The notes: a model not told the origin generated them from the letters alone. Shown: positions 48,713-59,425, counted from the stretch's first letter. The stretch is DNA of 64,000 nt from Micromonospora parathelypteridis (GCF_014201145.1 NZ_JACHDP010000001.1:2046001-2110000), one strand, 5' to 3'. Numbers and translations are program-made.

Positions 48713-48750
48713 GGCCCGCGTCACCGCCGTACGTCAGCGGGACGCGGGCC
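48713..48750 (+). terminator. Hairpin after the DUF3105-DUF305 operon
   Basis: A perfect 10-bp GC stem (48713-48722 with 48741-48750) with an 18-base loop begins 21 bases after the DUF305 stop. Confidence 0.65.
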
Positions 48751-48804
48751 CGCTCGTGTCAGCCGGACACGCTCAACGGCACCGCAGTGATCGACCCCAG
48801 GTCG

Positions 48805-48894
48805 GCGCCCTTGATCGACTCCAGGTCGCCGATGTGGGGGTGTCATCGCGTGCGGATACCCCCACATCGGCGAAACGGAGTCGATCAAGGGCGC
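48805..48894. repeat. Intergenic palindromic element, copy C
   Basis: The left arm from 48805 (gcgcccttgatcgactccag) and the right arm ending at 48894 are inverted repeats of about 40 bases with few mismatches. The core cgatgtgggggt (48830-48841) is complementary to 48858-48869 and identical to 6859-6870 in copy B. The loop is about 11 bases. Confidence 0.82.
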
Positions 48895-49055
48895 TGAGCA
48901 CCCCTTCCAGCGCCGGGCGCATGATCAAATCGACCCCCACAGGGGCGTGTCGTGCAATATCGTCCGCTGATGCCCCTTACGGGCGATTCGAGCGGTCCAA
49001 CCGATTACGTTGCTTAGAGAGTTTTCTCCCCACATATCGTGACCAGTTGCGATTC

Positions 49056-49766
49056 GTGCTCGTTGCCCAAGACGTGGGGGTTGCACTCAGAGACGCACGG
49101 CGTTCGGTCACCAGTTGGTGCCGACGCCACACCATCGGCGGTGACGGGGCGGTGGCAGCCGTCCGTCGCGGACAGCGGCAGGGCGAGCCGGGAATGCTCA
49201 GCCGCGAACAGGAACTCGAACTGATCGACACACTGCGGGGCGTCCACCCCGACGAGTTCGGCTTGGACGAGGAGCTGTGGACACGGCAGAGCCTCACCAC
49301 GCTCATCCAGCGCCGATTCGACCTGCCGCTGGATCCTGGCGCGGTCGGGGCGTACCTCCGGGCCTGGGGGTTGGGTCCGCGCGAGCCGCGCGAGCGGGCC
49401 TGCGGGCTCTGCGTCAGCGCGGTCGAGCGCTGGGTCCGCAGCGAGTACCCGGCGATCACCCGGGCCGCCCAGGAGCACCTCGCGGAGGTCTACTGGATCG
49501 GCCGGGTCCGGCTGCGCGGCACCATGCCGACAGCCGACGTGATCTCCGCGGTCTCGTCGCGTGGCCGGGTGCGCTTCATGATCACCACGCCGACGGTCGA
49601 CCCGCCGCTCCCCCGCGACTTCGTGCTGCGGCTCAGTGGCGAGGAGCAGCGCACCGTGCACCTGATCGTGGACGGCTCCTGGCCGCGCAACGAGTGGCCA
49701 CGCCGGCTCCCCCGGCGAATCGTCCTGCACCCGCTGCCCAGCTGTGGGCGGGCGGTCGCGGCCTGA
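49056..49766 (+). CDS. IS630-type transposase-derived protein, catalytically dead
   Basis: About 236 residues resembling the first two thirds of an IS630 transposase. An N-terminal HTH (VGVALRDARRSVTSWCRRH) is followed by a winged-helix segment (DEFGLDEELWTRQSLTTLI ... VGAYLRAWGLGPREP). A cut-down RNase H-like domain comes last (EYPAITRAAQ, EVYWIGRVRLRG, ISAVSSRGRVRFMI, HLIVDGSW). The first catalytic Asp, normally in a W-x-DE-type motif after YW, is replaced (YWIGRVR). The second, in IVDG, remains. The C-terminal part with the third acidic residue is absent. The frame is otherwise intact and no terminal repeats are seen. The start is uncertain: GTG 49056 keeps the HTH, ATG 49194 drops it. It lies just before tRNA-Arg. 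Confidence 0.68.
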   Translation: MLVAQDVGVALRDARRSVTSWCRRHTIGGDGAVAAVRRGQRQGEPGMLSREQELELIDTLRGVHPDEFGLDEELWTRQSLTTLIQRRFDLPLDPGAVGAYLRAWGLGPREPRERACGLCVSAVERWVRSEYPAITRAAQEHLAEVYWIGRVRLRGTMPTADVISAVSSRGRVRFMITTPTVDPPLPRDFVLRLSGEEQRTVHLIVDGSWPRNEWPRRLPRRIVLHPLPSCGRAVAA

Positions 49767-49857
49767 GCACCGGGTAGGCGGTTGCCGACACGATCGGCTC
49801 ACCCGATACCGATTCGGCGTACGGGGGGCTGGTTTGCTAGTCTTCTCCAGTCGCTGA

Positions 49858-49929
49858 GCCCCCGTAGCTCAGGGGATAGAGCACCGCCCTCCGGAGGCGG
49901 GGGCGCAGGTTCGAATCCTGCCGGGGGCA
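49858..49929 (+). tRNA. tRNA-Arg (anticodon CCG)
   Basis: A full cloverleaf can be drawn: acceptor GCCCCCG with CGGGGGC, D stem GCTC/GAGC, anticodon stem CCGCC/GGCGG with loop CTCCGGA (anticodon CCG, reads CGG), a 4-base variable loop and T arm GCAGG-TTCGAAT-CCTGC, then discriminator A. CCA is not encoded. A terminator follows 11 bases later. Confidence 0.96.
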
Positions 49930-49940
49930 CAGACCAGTCG

Positions 49941-49972
49941 AAGATGCCCCGGCCATCCGGCCGGGGCATCTT
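49941..49972 (+). terminator. Terminator after tRNA-Arg
   Basis: A perfect 14-bp stem (49941-49954 with 49959-49972) with a 4-base loop, followed by TTCGCGTT. It is placed to end the tRNA transcript. Confidence 0.85.
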
Positions 49973-50023
49973 CGCGTTGACCGGCCGACAGGTCGTTGGC
50001 TGTCGTCTGCGGTTGATGGTCGA

Positions 50024-50827
50024 ATGCTGGTCATGGCAGCCTGCCGCGAATCTTCGATGGTCTACGAGACCGTCGACGGCAGCAAACTGCCCCTGCTGGT
50101 CTTCGATCCGGCCGACGGCACCCCACTCGCGGCCGGCATCGTCCTGTTCCACGGGGGCGGCCTGCGCTCGGGATCGGCGGACGGGCTGGTCGCACACTGC
50201 CGTGAGCTGGGGTCGCGCGGAATCTTCGCGGTGTCGGCCGGGTACCGACTGCTCGGCCAGGGCGCGGCGAGTATCGACGACTGCGTCGCCGACGTCCGGC
50301 AGGCGGTGGAGCACTTCACGCGGCTGGCCGCGGCACGCGGGCTCAAGCCGTCGTGTCTGGCCTCGGGCGGCAGCTCGGCCGGTGCCCATCTCGCGCTGGT
50401 CGCCGCGCTGACAGCCTCCGGTACGACCCCAACGGTGCCCGGACCCGGTGTCGCGGCCGTCGTGGCCCTCAACCCGGCGGGCCTGGATCTTCTCGCCTTC
50501 TCGCCGGAGCGTCAGCGTTCCATCGAACAGGAGGTCGGCATCGCCACGGGACGGGCGATCGAGTACTCGCTGATCGAGTTCGTACGGCCAGGGAGTCCGC
50601 TGATGCTGATTCACCACGGCACCGCCGACGAGGTGGAGCCGATCGAGCACGTGCGGCGGTTCCGAGACGCGATGGTGCAGGCCGGCAACGAGTGCACGCT
50701 GCTCGAATACGAACAGGCCGAGCATGGTTTCCACTACCCCGGCCACAGCGGGCACTTCGAGGACGTCATCGACGCCACCGCCCGGTTCCTCCTCGATCGG
50801 AGCCACGCCGGCCCTTACGGGTACTGA
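50024..50827 (+). CDS. Alpha/beta hydrolase (HSL-type esterase/lipase)
   Basis: A 267-residue cytosolic hydrolase. The oxyanion motif HGGG (His43), the nucleophile elbow GGSSAG (Ser118), Asp202 (GTADEVEP) and His234 (QAEHGFH) make a complete catalytic triad of the hormone-sensitive-lipase family. The substrate is unknown; short acyl esters are typical. The first ATG (50024) is used, but ATG 50057 is also possible, as neither has a clear ribosome site. A 63-base gap separates it from the amidase gene. Confidence 0.88.
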   Translation: MLVMAACRESSMVYETVDGSKLPLLVFDPADGTPLAAGIVLFHGGGLRSGSADGLVAHCRELGSRGIFAVSAGYRLLGQGAASIDDCVADVRQAVEHFTRLAAARGLKPSCLASGGSSAGAHLALVAALTASGTTPTVPGPGVAAVVALNPAGLDLLAFSPERQRSIEQEVGIATGRAIEYSLIEFVRPGSPLMLIHHGTADEVEPIEHVRRFRDAMVQAGNECTLLEYEQAEHGFHYPGHSGHFEDVIDATARFLLDRSHAGPYGY

Positions 50828-50890
50828 CTAGGGGATCTGGTCAGGCTAGCCGGATGTCCTCCACAGGGGAATGAGCCGAAACTCGGCGCC

Positions 50891-52537
50891 ATGCACATCA
50901 ATATCGGCATCCCGTTCGCCCGCCGTCGTCGCCTCGCCTCGTCCGTCCTGGCCCTCGGTCTCGCCGCGGGCGCGCTGGTCGCCCCCAACGCGTCGACAGC
51001 CACTCCTCCTCTCCTGAGCCGACCCGGTCTGGCCAACGATGTCGTCACCATGGGCGTCGACGACCTGCGCCAATTGCTGCAACGCAGGCAGGTGACCTCG
51101 GTCCAACTGGTGCGCGAGTACCTGCGCCGCATCGACGCCTTCGAGGACGCCTACGGCGACCAACCCGGCATCAACGCTGTCATCACCGTGAACGACGACG
51201 CCCTCGACGAGGCCGCGAAGCTCGACACCGAACGGCGCAAGGGCAGGGTTCGCGGACCACTGCACGGCATTCCGATCCTGGTGAAGGACAACTACGACAC
51301 GCACGACATGCCGACCACCAACGGCTCCGAGGCACTCGCCGGAACAAGGCCACCTGACGACGCCACCCAGGTGGCGAAGCTGCGCGCGGCCGGCGCGATC
51401 ATCATCGCCAAGACCAACCTGCATGAGTACGCCTCCGGCATCACCACGATCAGCTCCCTCGGCGGCCAGACCCGCAACCCGTACGACCAGACCCGCAACC
51501 CCGGCGGCTCCAGCGGAGGCACCGCAGCCGGGGTGGCGGCGAGTTTCGCCCCGGTCGGCATGGGCTCGGACACCTGCGGTTCGATCCGCATCCCGGCTGC
51601 CCACAACGGCCTGGTCGGGCTGCGCCCGAGCCTCGGACTGTCCAGCCGGGACGGCATCCAGCCGATGTCGGCGACCCAGGACGTCGGCGGCCCGATCGGT
51701 AAGTCAGTCAGGGACGTCGCGCTGGTCCTCGACGCGACCGTCGGTTATGACGTCAAGGACTCGGTGACCGCCGCCTCGATCGGCCAGACACCGGAGAGCT
51801 ACACCTCGTCGCTGAGCACTCAGGCGCTACGCGGTAAGCGGATCGGCGTCCTCACCGACGTGCTGGGCACGACCGCCGTCGAGCAACCCGCCACCGATCT
51901 CATCCGGCAGGCGGCGGCCGACATGTCCGCGCAGGGCGCCACCGTGGTCGATATCGGCCACCAGCAGCGGATCCTCGAGCTGGTCGCCGGGTCGGACGTG
52001 GTCAACGACGAGTTCGAGCGGGACCTCAACCGCTACCTCGCCCAACCCGGGATCACCTTCCCGGAAGGTCTGGCCGCTCTGGAGGAGCCGCGCGACCAGG
52101 TCACCCTGGCCGACATCGTCACCTCCGGCAAGGTCACTCCGACCGTGCTCGCCACGCTGCAGGGCCGGTTGGGTCGCTCGCAGCCCACCGACGCGTACCT
52201 CCAGCGGTTGCTGACCCGCACCGAGCTGCAGAACGCACTGCGCGAGCTCATCGCGAGCCTCGACCTCGACGCCGTCCTCTACCCCACGGTCATGCAGCAG
52301 GCCACGAAGATTCCGGAGAGCCAGCCGGGCAGCACCTGCCCGTTGTCGGCCAACACCGGCTTCCCGGCACTGACCATGCCAGCCGGGTTCACTCCCGACC
52401 ACCTGCCGATCGGAGTCGAACTTCTCAGCCTGCCGTTCACCGAGCCCACCCTGCTCGCCATGGCCTACGACTACGAGCAGGCCACCCAGCATCGCAAGCC
52501 GCCGGCCAGCACCCCACCCCTGAGAGCCCGTTCCTAG
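50891..52537 (+). CDS. Secreted amidase (amidase-signature family)
   Basis: A 548-residue exported amidohydrolase. The N-terminus (basic RRRRLASS then LALGLAAGALVAP, ending near ASTA) is a signal peptide. The amidase-signature core has the Ser-cisSer-Lys triad: Lys132 (LVKDN), the cis-Ser in GGSSGG (207-208) and nucleophile Ser231 (DTCGSIRIPA). The C-terminal part carries FPALTMPAGF, as in GatA-like amidases. Export argues against a role in Gln-tRNA formation and for peptide or amide degradation outside the cell. Confidence 0.9.
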   Translation: MHINIGIPFARRRRLASSVLALGLAAGALVAPNASTATPPLLSRPGLANDVVTMGVDDLRQLLQRRQVTSVQLVREYLRRIDAFEDAYGDQPGINAVITVNDDALDEAAKLDTERRKGRVRGPLHGIPILVKDNYDTHDMPTTNGSEALAGTRPPDDATQVAKLRAAGAIIIAKTNLHEYASGITTISSLGGQTRNPYDQTRNPGGSSGGTAAGVAASFAPVGMGSDTCGSIRIPAAHNGLVGLRPSLGLSSRDGIQPMSATQDVGGPIGKSVRDVALVLDATVGYDVKDSVTAASIGQTPESYTSSLSTQALRGKRIGVLTDVLGTTAVEQPATDLIRQAAADMSAQGATVVDIGHQQRILELVAGSDVVNDEFERDLNRYLAQPGITFPEGLAALEEPRDQVTLADIVTSGKVTPTVLATLQGRLGRSQPTDAYLQRLLTRTELQNALRELIASLDLDAVLYPTVMQQATKIPESQPGSTCPLSANTGFPALTMPAGFTPDHLPIGVELLSLPFTEPTLLAMAYDYEQATQHRKPPASTPPLRARS

Positions 52538-52583
52538 TCTCCGGCCGACGGTGCAGCTAGCCCGCTAAGGCCAGCGAGCGCGG

Positions 52584-53069
52584 ATGCTCGAGAATGTCGC
52601 CGTGCTGTTCCTCGTTCTGCTCCTCGCCGCGCTCGCCGGGGCCACCACCGCGACGGTCCTCACCGTCCGTAGCCTCAGAGCGGTGTTCCGGGAAGGCGGA
52701 CGTGACCGGCCGGGTTGGCTGCGGACGGCGGCGCTCCTCGCCGGTGCCGGCACCGTCGCCATGTACGCGTGGGGTCTGCTCCACCTCGGCTACGCGGTGC
52801 TGCGGGCGGAGGACGGCGGAGCTGGCTCCTTCCCGATCGAACCCTGTCGGGAGGCCGGGCCGCAGCGGGCCAGCCAGGTCAACGGGTACGAGGTCAGCTA
52901 CCTACCGATCCGCTTCGAGTGCCGCCTCACCGGCGGCGGCACGTATGTCACCTCAGCCGTGCCCGGGTACGTCAACCCGAGCACGACCGTCCTCGGACTG
53001 CTTACCGCCACGTGCGGGGTCCTCGCCGCCACGACGGCACAGCGCGAGCCGTCGCCGCCGGTCGCGTAG
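52584..53069 (+). CDS. Hypothetical membrane protein
   Basis: I do not recognise this 161-residue protein. It has three predicted TM helices (about 5-26, 46-70 and 133-153) and an extracytoplasmic loop between the second and third, with two Cys (EPCREAG and FECRLTGGG) that may form a disulfide. Strong third-position GC bias and the compact frame support it as coding. It starts 46 bases after the amidase stop with only a weak ribosome site and ends 28 bases before the convergent uvrA-like gene. Confidence 0.65.
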   Translation: MLENVAVLFLVLLLAALAGATTATVLTVRSLRAVFREGGRDRPGWLRTAALLAGAGTVAMYAWGLLHLGYAVLRAEDGGAGSFPIEPCREAGPQRASQVNGYEVSYLPIRFECRLTGGGTYVTSAVPGYVNPSTTVLGLLTATCGVLAATTAQREPSPPVA

Positions 53070-53097
53070 TCGGTCGACCGGCGGCGACGGCCTCCGC

Positions 53098-55479
<2,382 letters not shown>

Positions 55480-55506
55480 CCTGTCTCCATCTGTCGTGCG
55501 GGACGG

Positions 55507-55917
55507 TCAGCGCACTTCCTGGATGCGGATCATATTGCCGGCGGGGTCCCGGAAGGCACAGTCCCGTACGCCGTACGGCTGCTCGGTCGGCTCCTGGACG
55601 ACCTCGGCGTCGCTGGCCTCCAGCTTGGCGAACGTGGCGTCGAGGTCTTCGGTGGCCAGGTTGACGCCGAAGTAGCTGCCCTTGGCCACCAGTTCGAGGA
55701 TGGTCTGGCGCTCGTCGTCGGTGATCCCGGGGGAGGCGGCCGGCGGGTGCAGGACGATCGACGTCGTGGGCTGACCCGCGGGCCCGACCGTGATCCAGCG
55801 CATCCCCCCGTAGCCGACGTCGTTGCGAACCTCGAAGCCGAGGGTGTCGCGGTAGAAGGCCAGCGAGGCGTCGGGGTCGGTGTGCGGAAGGAAACTCGAG
55901 TGAATGGTGATGTCCAT
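55507..55917 (-). CDS. VOC-family protein (glyoxalase/bleomycin-resistance fold)
   Basis: A 136-residue protein with the two beta-alpha-beta-beta-beta modules of the vicinal-oxygen-chelate fold (SLAFYRDTLGFEVRNDVG ... YGVRDCAFRDPAGNMIRI). Such proteins are lyases, dioxygenases or drug-binding resistance proteins; the members with a closing DPAGN-xI motif include many antibiotic binders. The ATG at 55917 lies 5 bases after the stop of the AraC-type gene and the stop is 27 bases before uvrA2, so the three are very likely one transcript. Confidence 0.87.
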   Translation of the reverse strand: MDITIHSSFLPHTDPDASLAFYRDTLGFEVRNDVGYGGMRWITVGPAGQPTTSIVLHPPAASPGITDDERQTILELVAKGSYFGVNLATEDLDATFAKLEASDAEVVQEPTEQPYGVRDCAFRDPAGNMIRIQEVR

Positions 55918-55922
55918 GGCCG

Positions 55923-56372
55923 TCACGCTAGTTGCGACTCCGTGACCTGCGCTTCTCGATTCCTGATCGGTCTGGTCACCTGCTTCGCCACGCAGGACGG
56001 CATCCCCACCGTCGCCTGCGCCGCCTGCCGGCGGTAGACGCTGGGCGGCACGCCCACCAACTCGGTGAAGCGGGTGCTGAAGGTGCCCAACGACGAACAA
56101 CCGACCGCGAAACAGACCTCGGTGACACTCAGGTCGCCACGACGCAACAGCGCCATCGCCCGCTCGATCCGGCGCGTCATCAGGTAGCTGTACGGAGATT
56201 CGCCATAGGCGAGCCGGAACTCGCGGCTGAGGTGCCCGGACGACATGTGCGCGCCCCGGGCGAGCGCCTCGACGTCCAGCGGAGACGCGTACTCCCGGTC
56301 GATCCGGTCGCGGACCCGGCGCAGCCGCGCGAGGTCGCTGAGTCGCTGCGTCGCGTCGGGTTTGCTGGTCAC
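55923..56372 (-). CDS. AraC-family transcriptional regulator
   Basis: About 149 residues, essentially a bare AraC DNA-binding domain with two helix-turn-helix units: DVEALARGAHMSSGHLSREFRLAYG and SVTEVCFAVGCSSLGTFSTRFTELVGVPPSVYRR. There is no ligand-binding domain. The GTG at 56372 (MTSKPD...) is preferred; a GTG at 56396 and longer frames are possible but give odd N-termini. As first gene of the AraC-VOC-uvrA2 set it probably controls it. The signal is unknown. Confidence 0.87.
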   Translation of the reverse strand: MTSKPDATQRLSDLARLRRVRDRIDREYASPLDVEALARGAHMSSGHLSREFRLAYGESPYSYLMTRRIERAMALLRRGDLSVTEVCFAVGCSSLGTFSTRFTELVGVPPSVYRRQAAQATVGMPSCVAKQVTRPIRNREAQVTESQLA

Positions 56373-56398
56373 CTGGAAAATCGTGCCACAACCCACCG

Positions 56399-57358
56399 TC
56401 AATCGACCTGCCGCCGGGCGCGGGCCCGGCGCTTTCCCTCGTGCATGGCCTGCACCCGGGCCACCGGGATGGTCCGACCCTCGGCCACCAGGTCGGCGGG
56501 GAGCGGCTGCGGCGCCGGCATCAGCGCGGCCCACGGATCACCGGCACCGAGCAGCGTCGGCGCGGTCCGGATGGTGAAGTCGGCGGGGGCCACCTCGGTC
56601 AGGTCGGCCCAGTCGACCGGGAAGGAGACCGGCGTCCCGGGGCGCAGCCGAGGGCTGTACGCGGCCGCCACGGTCGCCCCGCCGGCGCGGGTCGCGTCCA
56701 CGAAGACCCGGCCACCCCGGTCCTCCTTGATGTACGCCGTGGTGGCCAGCGCCGGGTCGAGCCGCTCGGCGCGGACGGCGAGCGCCCGGGTGGCGGCGGC
56801 CAACTCCTCCGCGGTGGGCTCGTCGGCCACCGGAACGAAGACGTGCACGCCCTTGGCGCCGCTGGTCTTGACCGCGCCGGCCAGGCCGGCATCGGCGAGT
56901 GCCTGGCGGACCAGCAGGGCCGCGGCGACGGCCGCGCGGAAGCCGTCGCCCTCGGGTGGGTCCAGGTCGAGCACCAGGTGGGTCGGGCGGTGCGGATCCG
57001 CCGCGGTGGCCAGTGTCGGGTGGTACTCCACCGCCCGCTGGTTGGCGAACCAGAGCAGGGTGCGGCGGTCGTCGCAGAGCGCGTACGAAATCTCCCGGTG
57101 CGACGCCTCCGCCCAGACCGGCACCCGGCGGACCCAGTCCGGGGTGTAGCGGGGCAGGTTCTTCTGCATGAACGGCGGCTGGCCGGGGCGGACCCGGATC
57201 ACCGACAGCGGCCGACCCCGTAACTGCGGGAGGATCCGCTCACTGACCGCGTCGAGGTAGTCCACCAGGTCACGTTTGGTCGCGTCGTCACGGTCGGACA
57301 GCGGCTGGTCCAGGTTGGTCAGGGCCACGCCGTCCCGGGATTCATCGGCCTCACTCAC
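56399..57358 (-). CDS. LigD-type polymerase/primase domain protein (NHEJ)
   Basis: A 319-residue stand-alone polymerase domain of the AEP superfamily, as found at one end of LigD, used to fill or extend ends during non-homologous end joining. Key features are RPGQPPFMQKN, the catalytic DLD at Asp131/Asp133 (LVLDLDPPEG) and SGAKGVHVFVP. No ligase, nuclease or Ku gene is nearby. The GTG start overlaps the stop of the upstream MFS gene by four bases (GTGA), so the two are translationally coupled. Confidence 0.91.
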   Translation of the reverse strand: MSEADESRDGVALTNLDQPLSDRDDATKRDLVDYLDAVSERILPQLRGRPLSVIRVRPGQPPFMQKNLPRYTPDWVRRVPVWAEASHREISYALCDDRRTLLWFANQRAVEYHPTLATAADPHRPTHLVLDLDPPEGDGFRAAVAAALLVRQALADAGLAGAVKTSGAKGVHVFVPVADEPTAEELAAATRALAVRAERLDPALATTAYIKEDRGGRVFVDATRAGGATVAAAYSPRLRPGTPVSFPVDWADLTEVAPADFTIRTAPTLLGAGDPWAALMPAPQPLPADLVAEGRTIPVARVQAMHEGKRRARARRQVD

Positions 57359-58818
57359 CCGACCACCCTCCCGGCCCCGGTGTCGTCGGTCAACCTGACG
57401 TGCCGATCGATCCCGGCGGGCCGGGCGCCCGGCAGCGTGCTCAGCGCCACCAGCAACGCGGCGACCACCAGGGCAGCGGCCACGGCGAACGCCGTCCGAT
57501 AGCCGCCGGCCAGCGCGGCCGTCTCGGCCCAGCCGGCAGCCCGCAAGCCGTCACTGCGAGCGGCTGCCAGGGTGGCCAGCGCGGCCAGGCCGACCGCGCC
57601 GCCGACCTGCTGGGTGGTGTTGGCCAGGCCGGAGGCGAGCCCGGCGTCCGCGTCGGTCGCGCCGGCCATGGCCAGGGTGGTGACGGCCGGCAGGGTCAGA
57701 CCGCCGGCCACCCCGAAGATCAGCATCGCGGGAAGTACGTCGGCGACGTAGGCACCGTCGGCGGGCAGCCGGGCGAGCAGCAGGAAGCCGATGGCCGCCA
57801 GGCCGAGCCCGGCCAGCAGCACGGTGCGGGCGCCCCATCGGGCGATCAGCCGACCGGCCAGGCCGAGCGACACCACCGCGATCACGACCGGGGTGGGCAG
57901 GAAGGCCCAGCCGGTCGCGGCCGGGTCCAGCCCGAGCACCAGTTGCAGCTCCACGGCGAGCAGGAACTGGAAACCGAAGTACGCGGAGACCATGAGGAAC
58001 TGCACGGCGTTCGCCGCCACCAGACCCGGAACCCGCAGCACCCGCGCCGGTAGCAACGGGGTCGTCGCGACCCGTTGGCGTAGCGCGAACCCGCCGAGCA
58101 GCAGCGCCGCGAGGGCCACCGCGCCGAGGGTTCGGGGGCTGGTCCAGCCGTGCTCGCCCGTTCCCACGATGCCCAGCACGGCGGACATCAGACCGGCGGT
58201 GGCGAGCAGCGCGCCGGGCAGGTCCAGGCCGGCCCGCAGGCCAATTCCCTGGTCGGCGGGGAGCCTGCGGACGGCCGCGAGCAGGATGGCGGCCCCGATC
58301 GGCAGGTTGACCAGGAAGATCGCCCGCCACCCGGCCACGTCGGTGAGCACCCCACCGGCGACGGTGCCGATCGACGCGCCGGCCGCGCCGGTGAAGCTGA
58401 AGACGGCGATGGCGCGGGCGCGCTCGGCCGGTTCGGGATAGAGCCGGACGATCATGCCGAGGCTGACCGCCATGGCCAGCGCCCCGCCGACGCCCTGGCC
58501 GAACCGTGCGCCCACCAGCAGGGCCGGCCCGGTGGCGACCGCGCAGGCCAGCGAGGCCAGGGTGAACAGCGCGACGCCGGCCAGGAAGACCCCCCGTCGG
58601 CCGAGCAGGTCGCCGAGTCGGCCGGCGAGCAGCAACAGCCCGCCGAACGCGACCAGGTAGGCGTTGACCACCCACGCCAGGCCAGCGGCGGTGAAGCCCA
58701 GATCGCGTTGCACGGCGGGCAGCGCCACCGCGACGACGGTGCCATCCAGGATGATCATCAGGCTGCCCGCGCAGAGCACCAGCAGCGCCGGCCAGCGGGA
58801 CGGGACAACGCGGTCCAT
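57355..58818 (-). CDS. MFS drug exporter, DHA2 (EmrB/QacA) family
   Basis: A 487-residue transporter with 14 predicted TM helices. Motifs include LDGTVVAVALPAVQRDLG (TM1), GRLGDLLGRRGVFLAG (motif A) and ASIGTVAGGVLTDVAGWRAIFLVNLPIG (motif C), the hallmarks of proton-drug antiporters. The start at 58818 is fixed by AAGGAGG at ideal spacing. It is divergent from an HxlR regulator 78 bases away, which probably represses it, and is followed without gap by the LigD-polymerase gene. The substrate is unknown. Confidence 0.92.
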   Translation of the reverse strand: MDRVVPSRWPALLVLCAGSLMIILDGTVVAVALPAVQRDLGFTAAGLAWVVNAYLVAFGGLLLLAGRLGDLLGRRGVFLAGVALFTLASLACAVATGPALLVGARFGQGVGGALAMAVSLGMIVRLYPEPAERARAIAVFSFTGAAGASIGTVAGGVLTDVAGWRAIFLVNLPIGAAILLAAVRRLPADQGIGLRAGLDLPGALLATAGLMSAVLGIVGTGEHGWTSPRTLGAVALAALLLGGFALRQRVATTPLLPARVLRVPGLVAANAVQFLMVSAYFGFQFLLAVELQLVLGLDPAATGWAFLPTPVVIAVVSLGLAGRLIARWGARTVLLAGLGLAAIGFLLLARLPADGAYVADVLPAMLIFGVAGGLTLPAVTTLAMAGATDADAGLASGLANTTQQVGGAVGLAALATLAAARSDGLRAAGWAETAALAGGYRTAFAVAAALVVAALLVALSTLPGARPAGIDRHVRLTDDTGAGRVVG

Positions 58819-58851
58819 GAAATTCCTCCTTGGTGCACGATTTGTTACCGA

Positions 58852-58868
58852 GGTCATCGTCTGTGACC
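58852..58868. promoter_or_regulatory. Candidate HxlR operator between exporter and regulator genes
   Basis: The inverted repeat GGTCA-N7-TGACC lies in the 78-base divergent gap. Its position between two opposite start codons, each with AAGGAGG, makes it a good candidate regulator site. Assignment to HxlR is inferred from location only. Confidence 0.45.
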
Positions 58869-58896
58869 ATGGACCCGAGCGGAAGGAGGCACTTTG

Positions 58897-59328
58897 ATGT
58901 CCCAGAGGAACAGCGATGTGTCCGCGCTGATCGCAACCGAGCTGACCTGTGCGGCCGAGAACGTGCCCTTCACCTCGGGTCAGGCGCGGGCGTGCACCGT
59001 CCGCGAGGTGCTCGACCGGGTCGGCGGCAAGTGGAGCATCGGCGTTCTGGTGGCCGCCTCCCACGGGCCGGTGCGCTTCACGGAGCTGGAGCGGCACATC
59101 GAGGGGATCAGCCGCCGGATGCTCACGCTGACGCTGCGCAACCTGGAGCGGGACGGCCTGTTGCACCGCACGGTCTACCCGACTGTTCCGCCCAAGGTCG
59201 AGTACACCGCCACCCCCATGGCGCTGGAGCTGTACGAGTCGCTGGTGGCGCTGACCGCCTGGGCCGAGCGGCATCGTCGGGCCATCGCCGAGGCGCGGAC
59301 CAGGTACGACGCCGAGCACGCCGAATGA
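58897..59328 (+). CDS. HxlR-family transcriptional regulator
   Basis: A 143-residue winged-helix regulator. The HxlR core is clear: CTVREVLDRVGGKWSIGVLVAA, then RFTELERHIEGISRRMLTLTLRNLERDGLLHR and the wing YPTVPPKVEYTAT. Cys27/Cys42 near the N-terminus could be redox sensors, as in some HxlR/QorR proteins. The ATG at 58897 has AAGGAGG at 58883-58889. It is divergent from the DHA2 exporter gene and probably represses it. Confidence 0.91.
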   Translation: MSQRNSDVSALIATELTCAAENVPFTSGQARACTVREVLDRVGGKWSIGVLVAASHGPVRFTELERHIEGISRRMLTLTLRNLERDGLLHRTVYPTVPPKVEYTATPMALELYESLVALTAWAERHRRAIAEARTRYDAEHAE

Positions 59329-59364
59329 AACCGGCCCGGGTGTGGTGAACGCCACCGCTTCGGT

Positions 59365-59399
59365 CTGACCGATCGGTCAGGTTCTGACCGATCGGTCAG
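59365..59399. promoter_or_regulatory. Two tandem perfect TetR-type operators
   Basis: The 16-bp perfect palindrome ctgaccgatcggtcag occurs at 59365-59380 and again at 59384-59399, 19 bp apart. It ends 26 bases before the TetR start. The ACCGATCGGT core is typical of TetR-family sites. It should give autoregulation of the tetR-MMPL operon. Confidence 0.85.
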
Positions 59400-59425
59400 G
59401 CATGCTGGTCTGCGGGGGTGGACCA

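Larger units (their letters stand above)
48693..49055. other. Gene-free stretch with terminator and palindromic element
   Basis: After the DUF305 stop come a terminator hairpin (48713-48750), a palindromic element of the 6.8-kb family (48805-48894) and about 160 bases with no clear structure before the transposase-like gene. An open frame crosses it, but the repeat-derived part has no protein-like composition, so I read it as non-coding. Confidence 0.6.

Noticed and set aside
48756..49055. Upstream extension of the transposase-like gene to 48756
   Set aside because: The extension would translate through the palindromic element, and no homology to IS630 N-termini is seen before about 49050.
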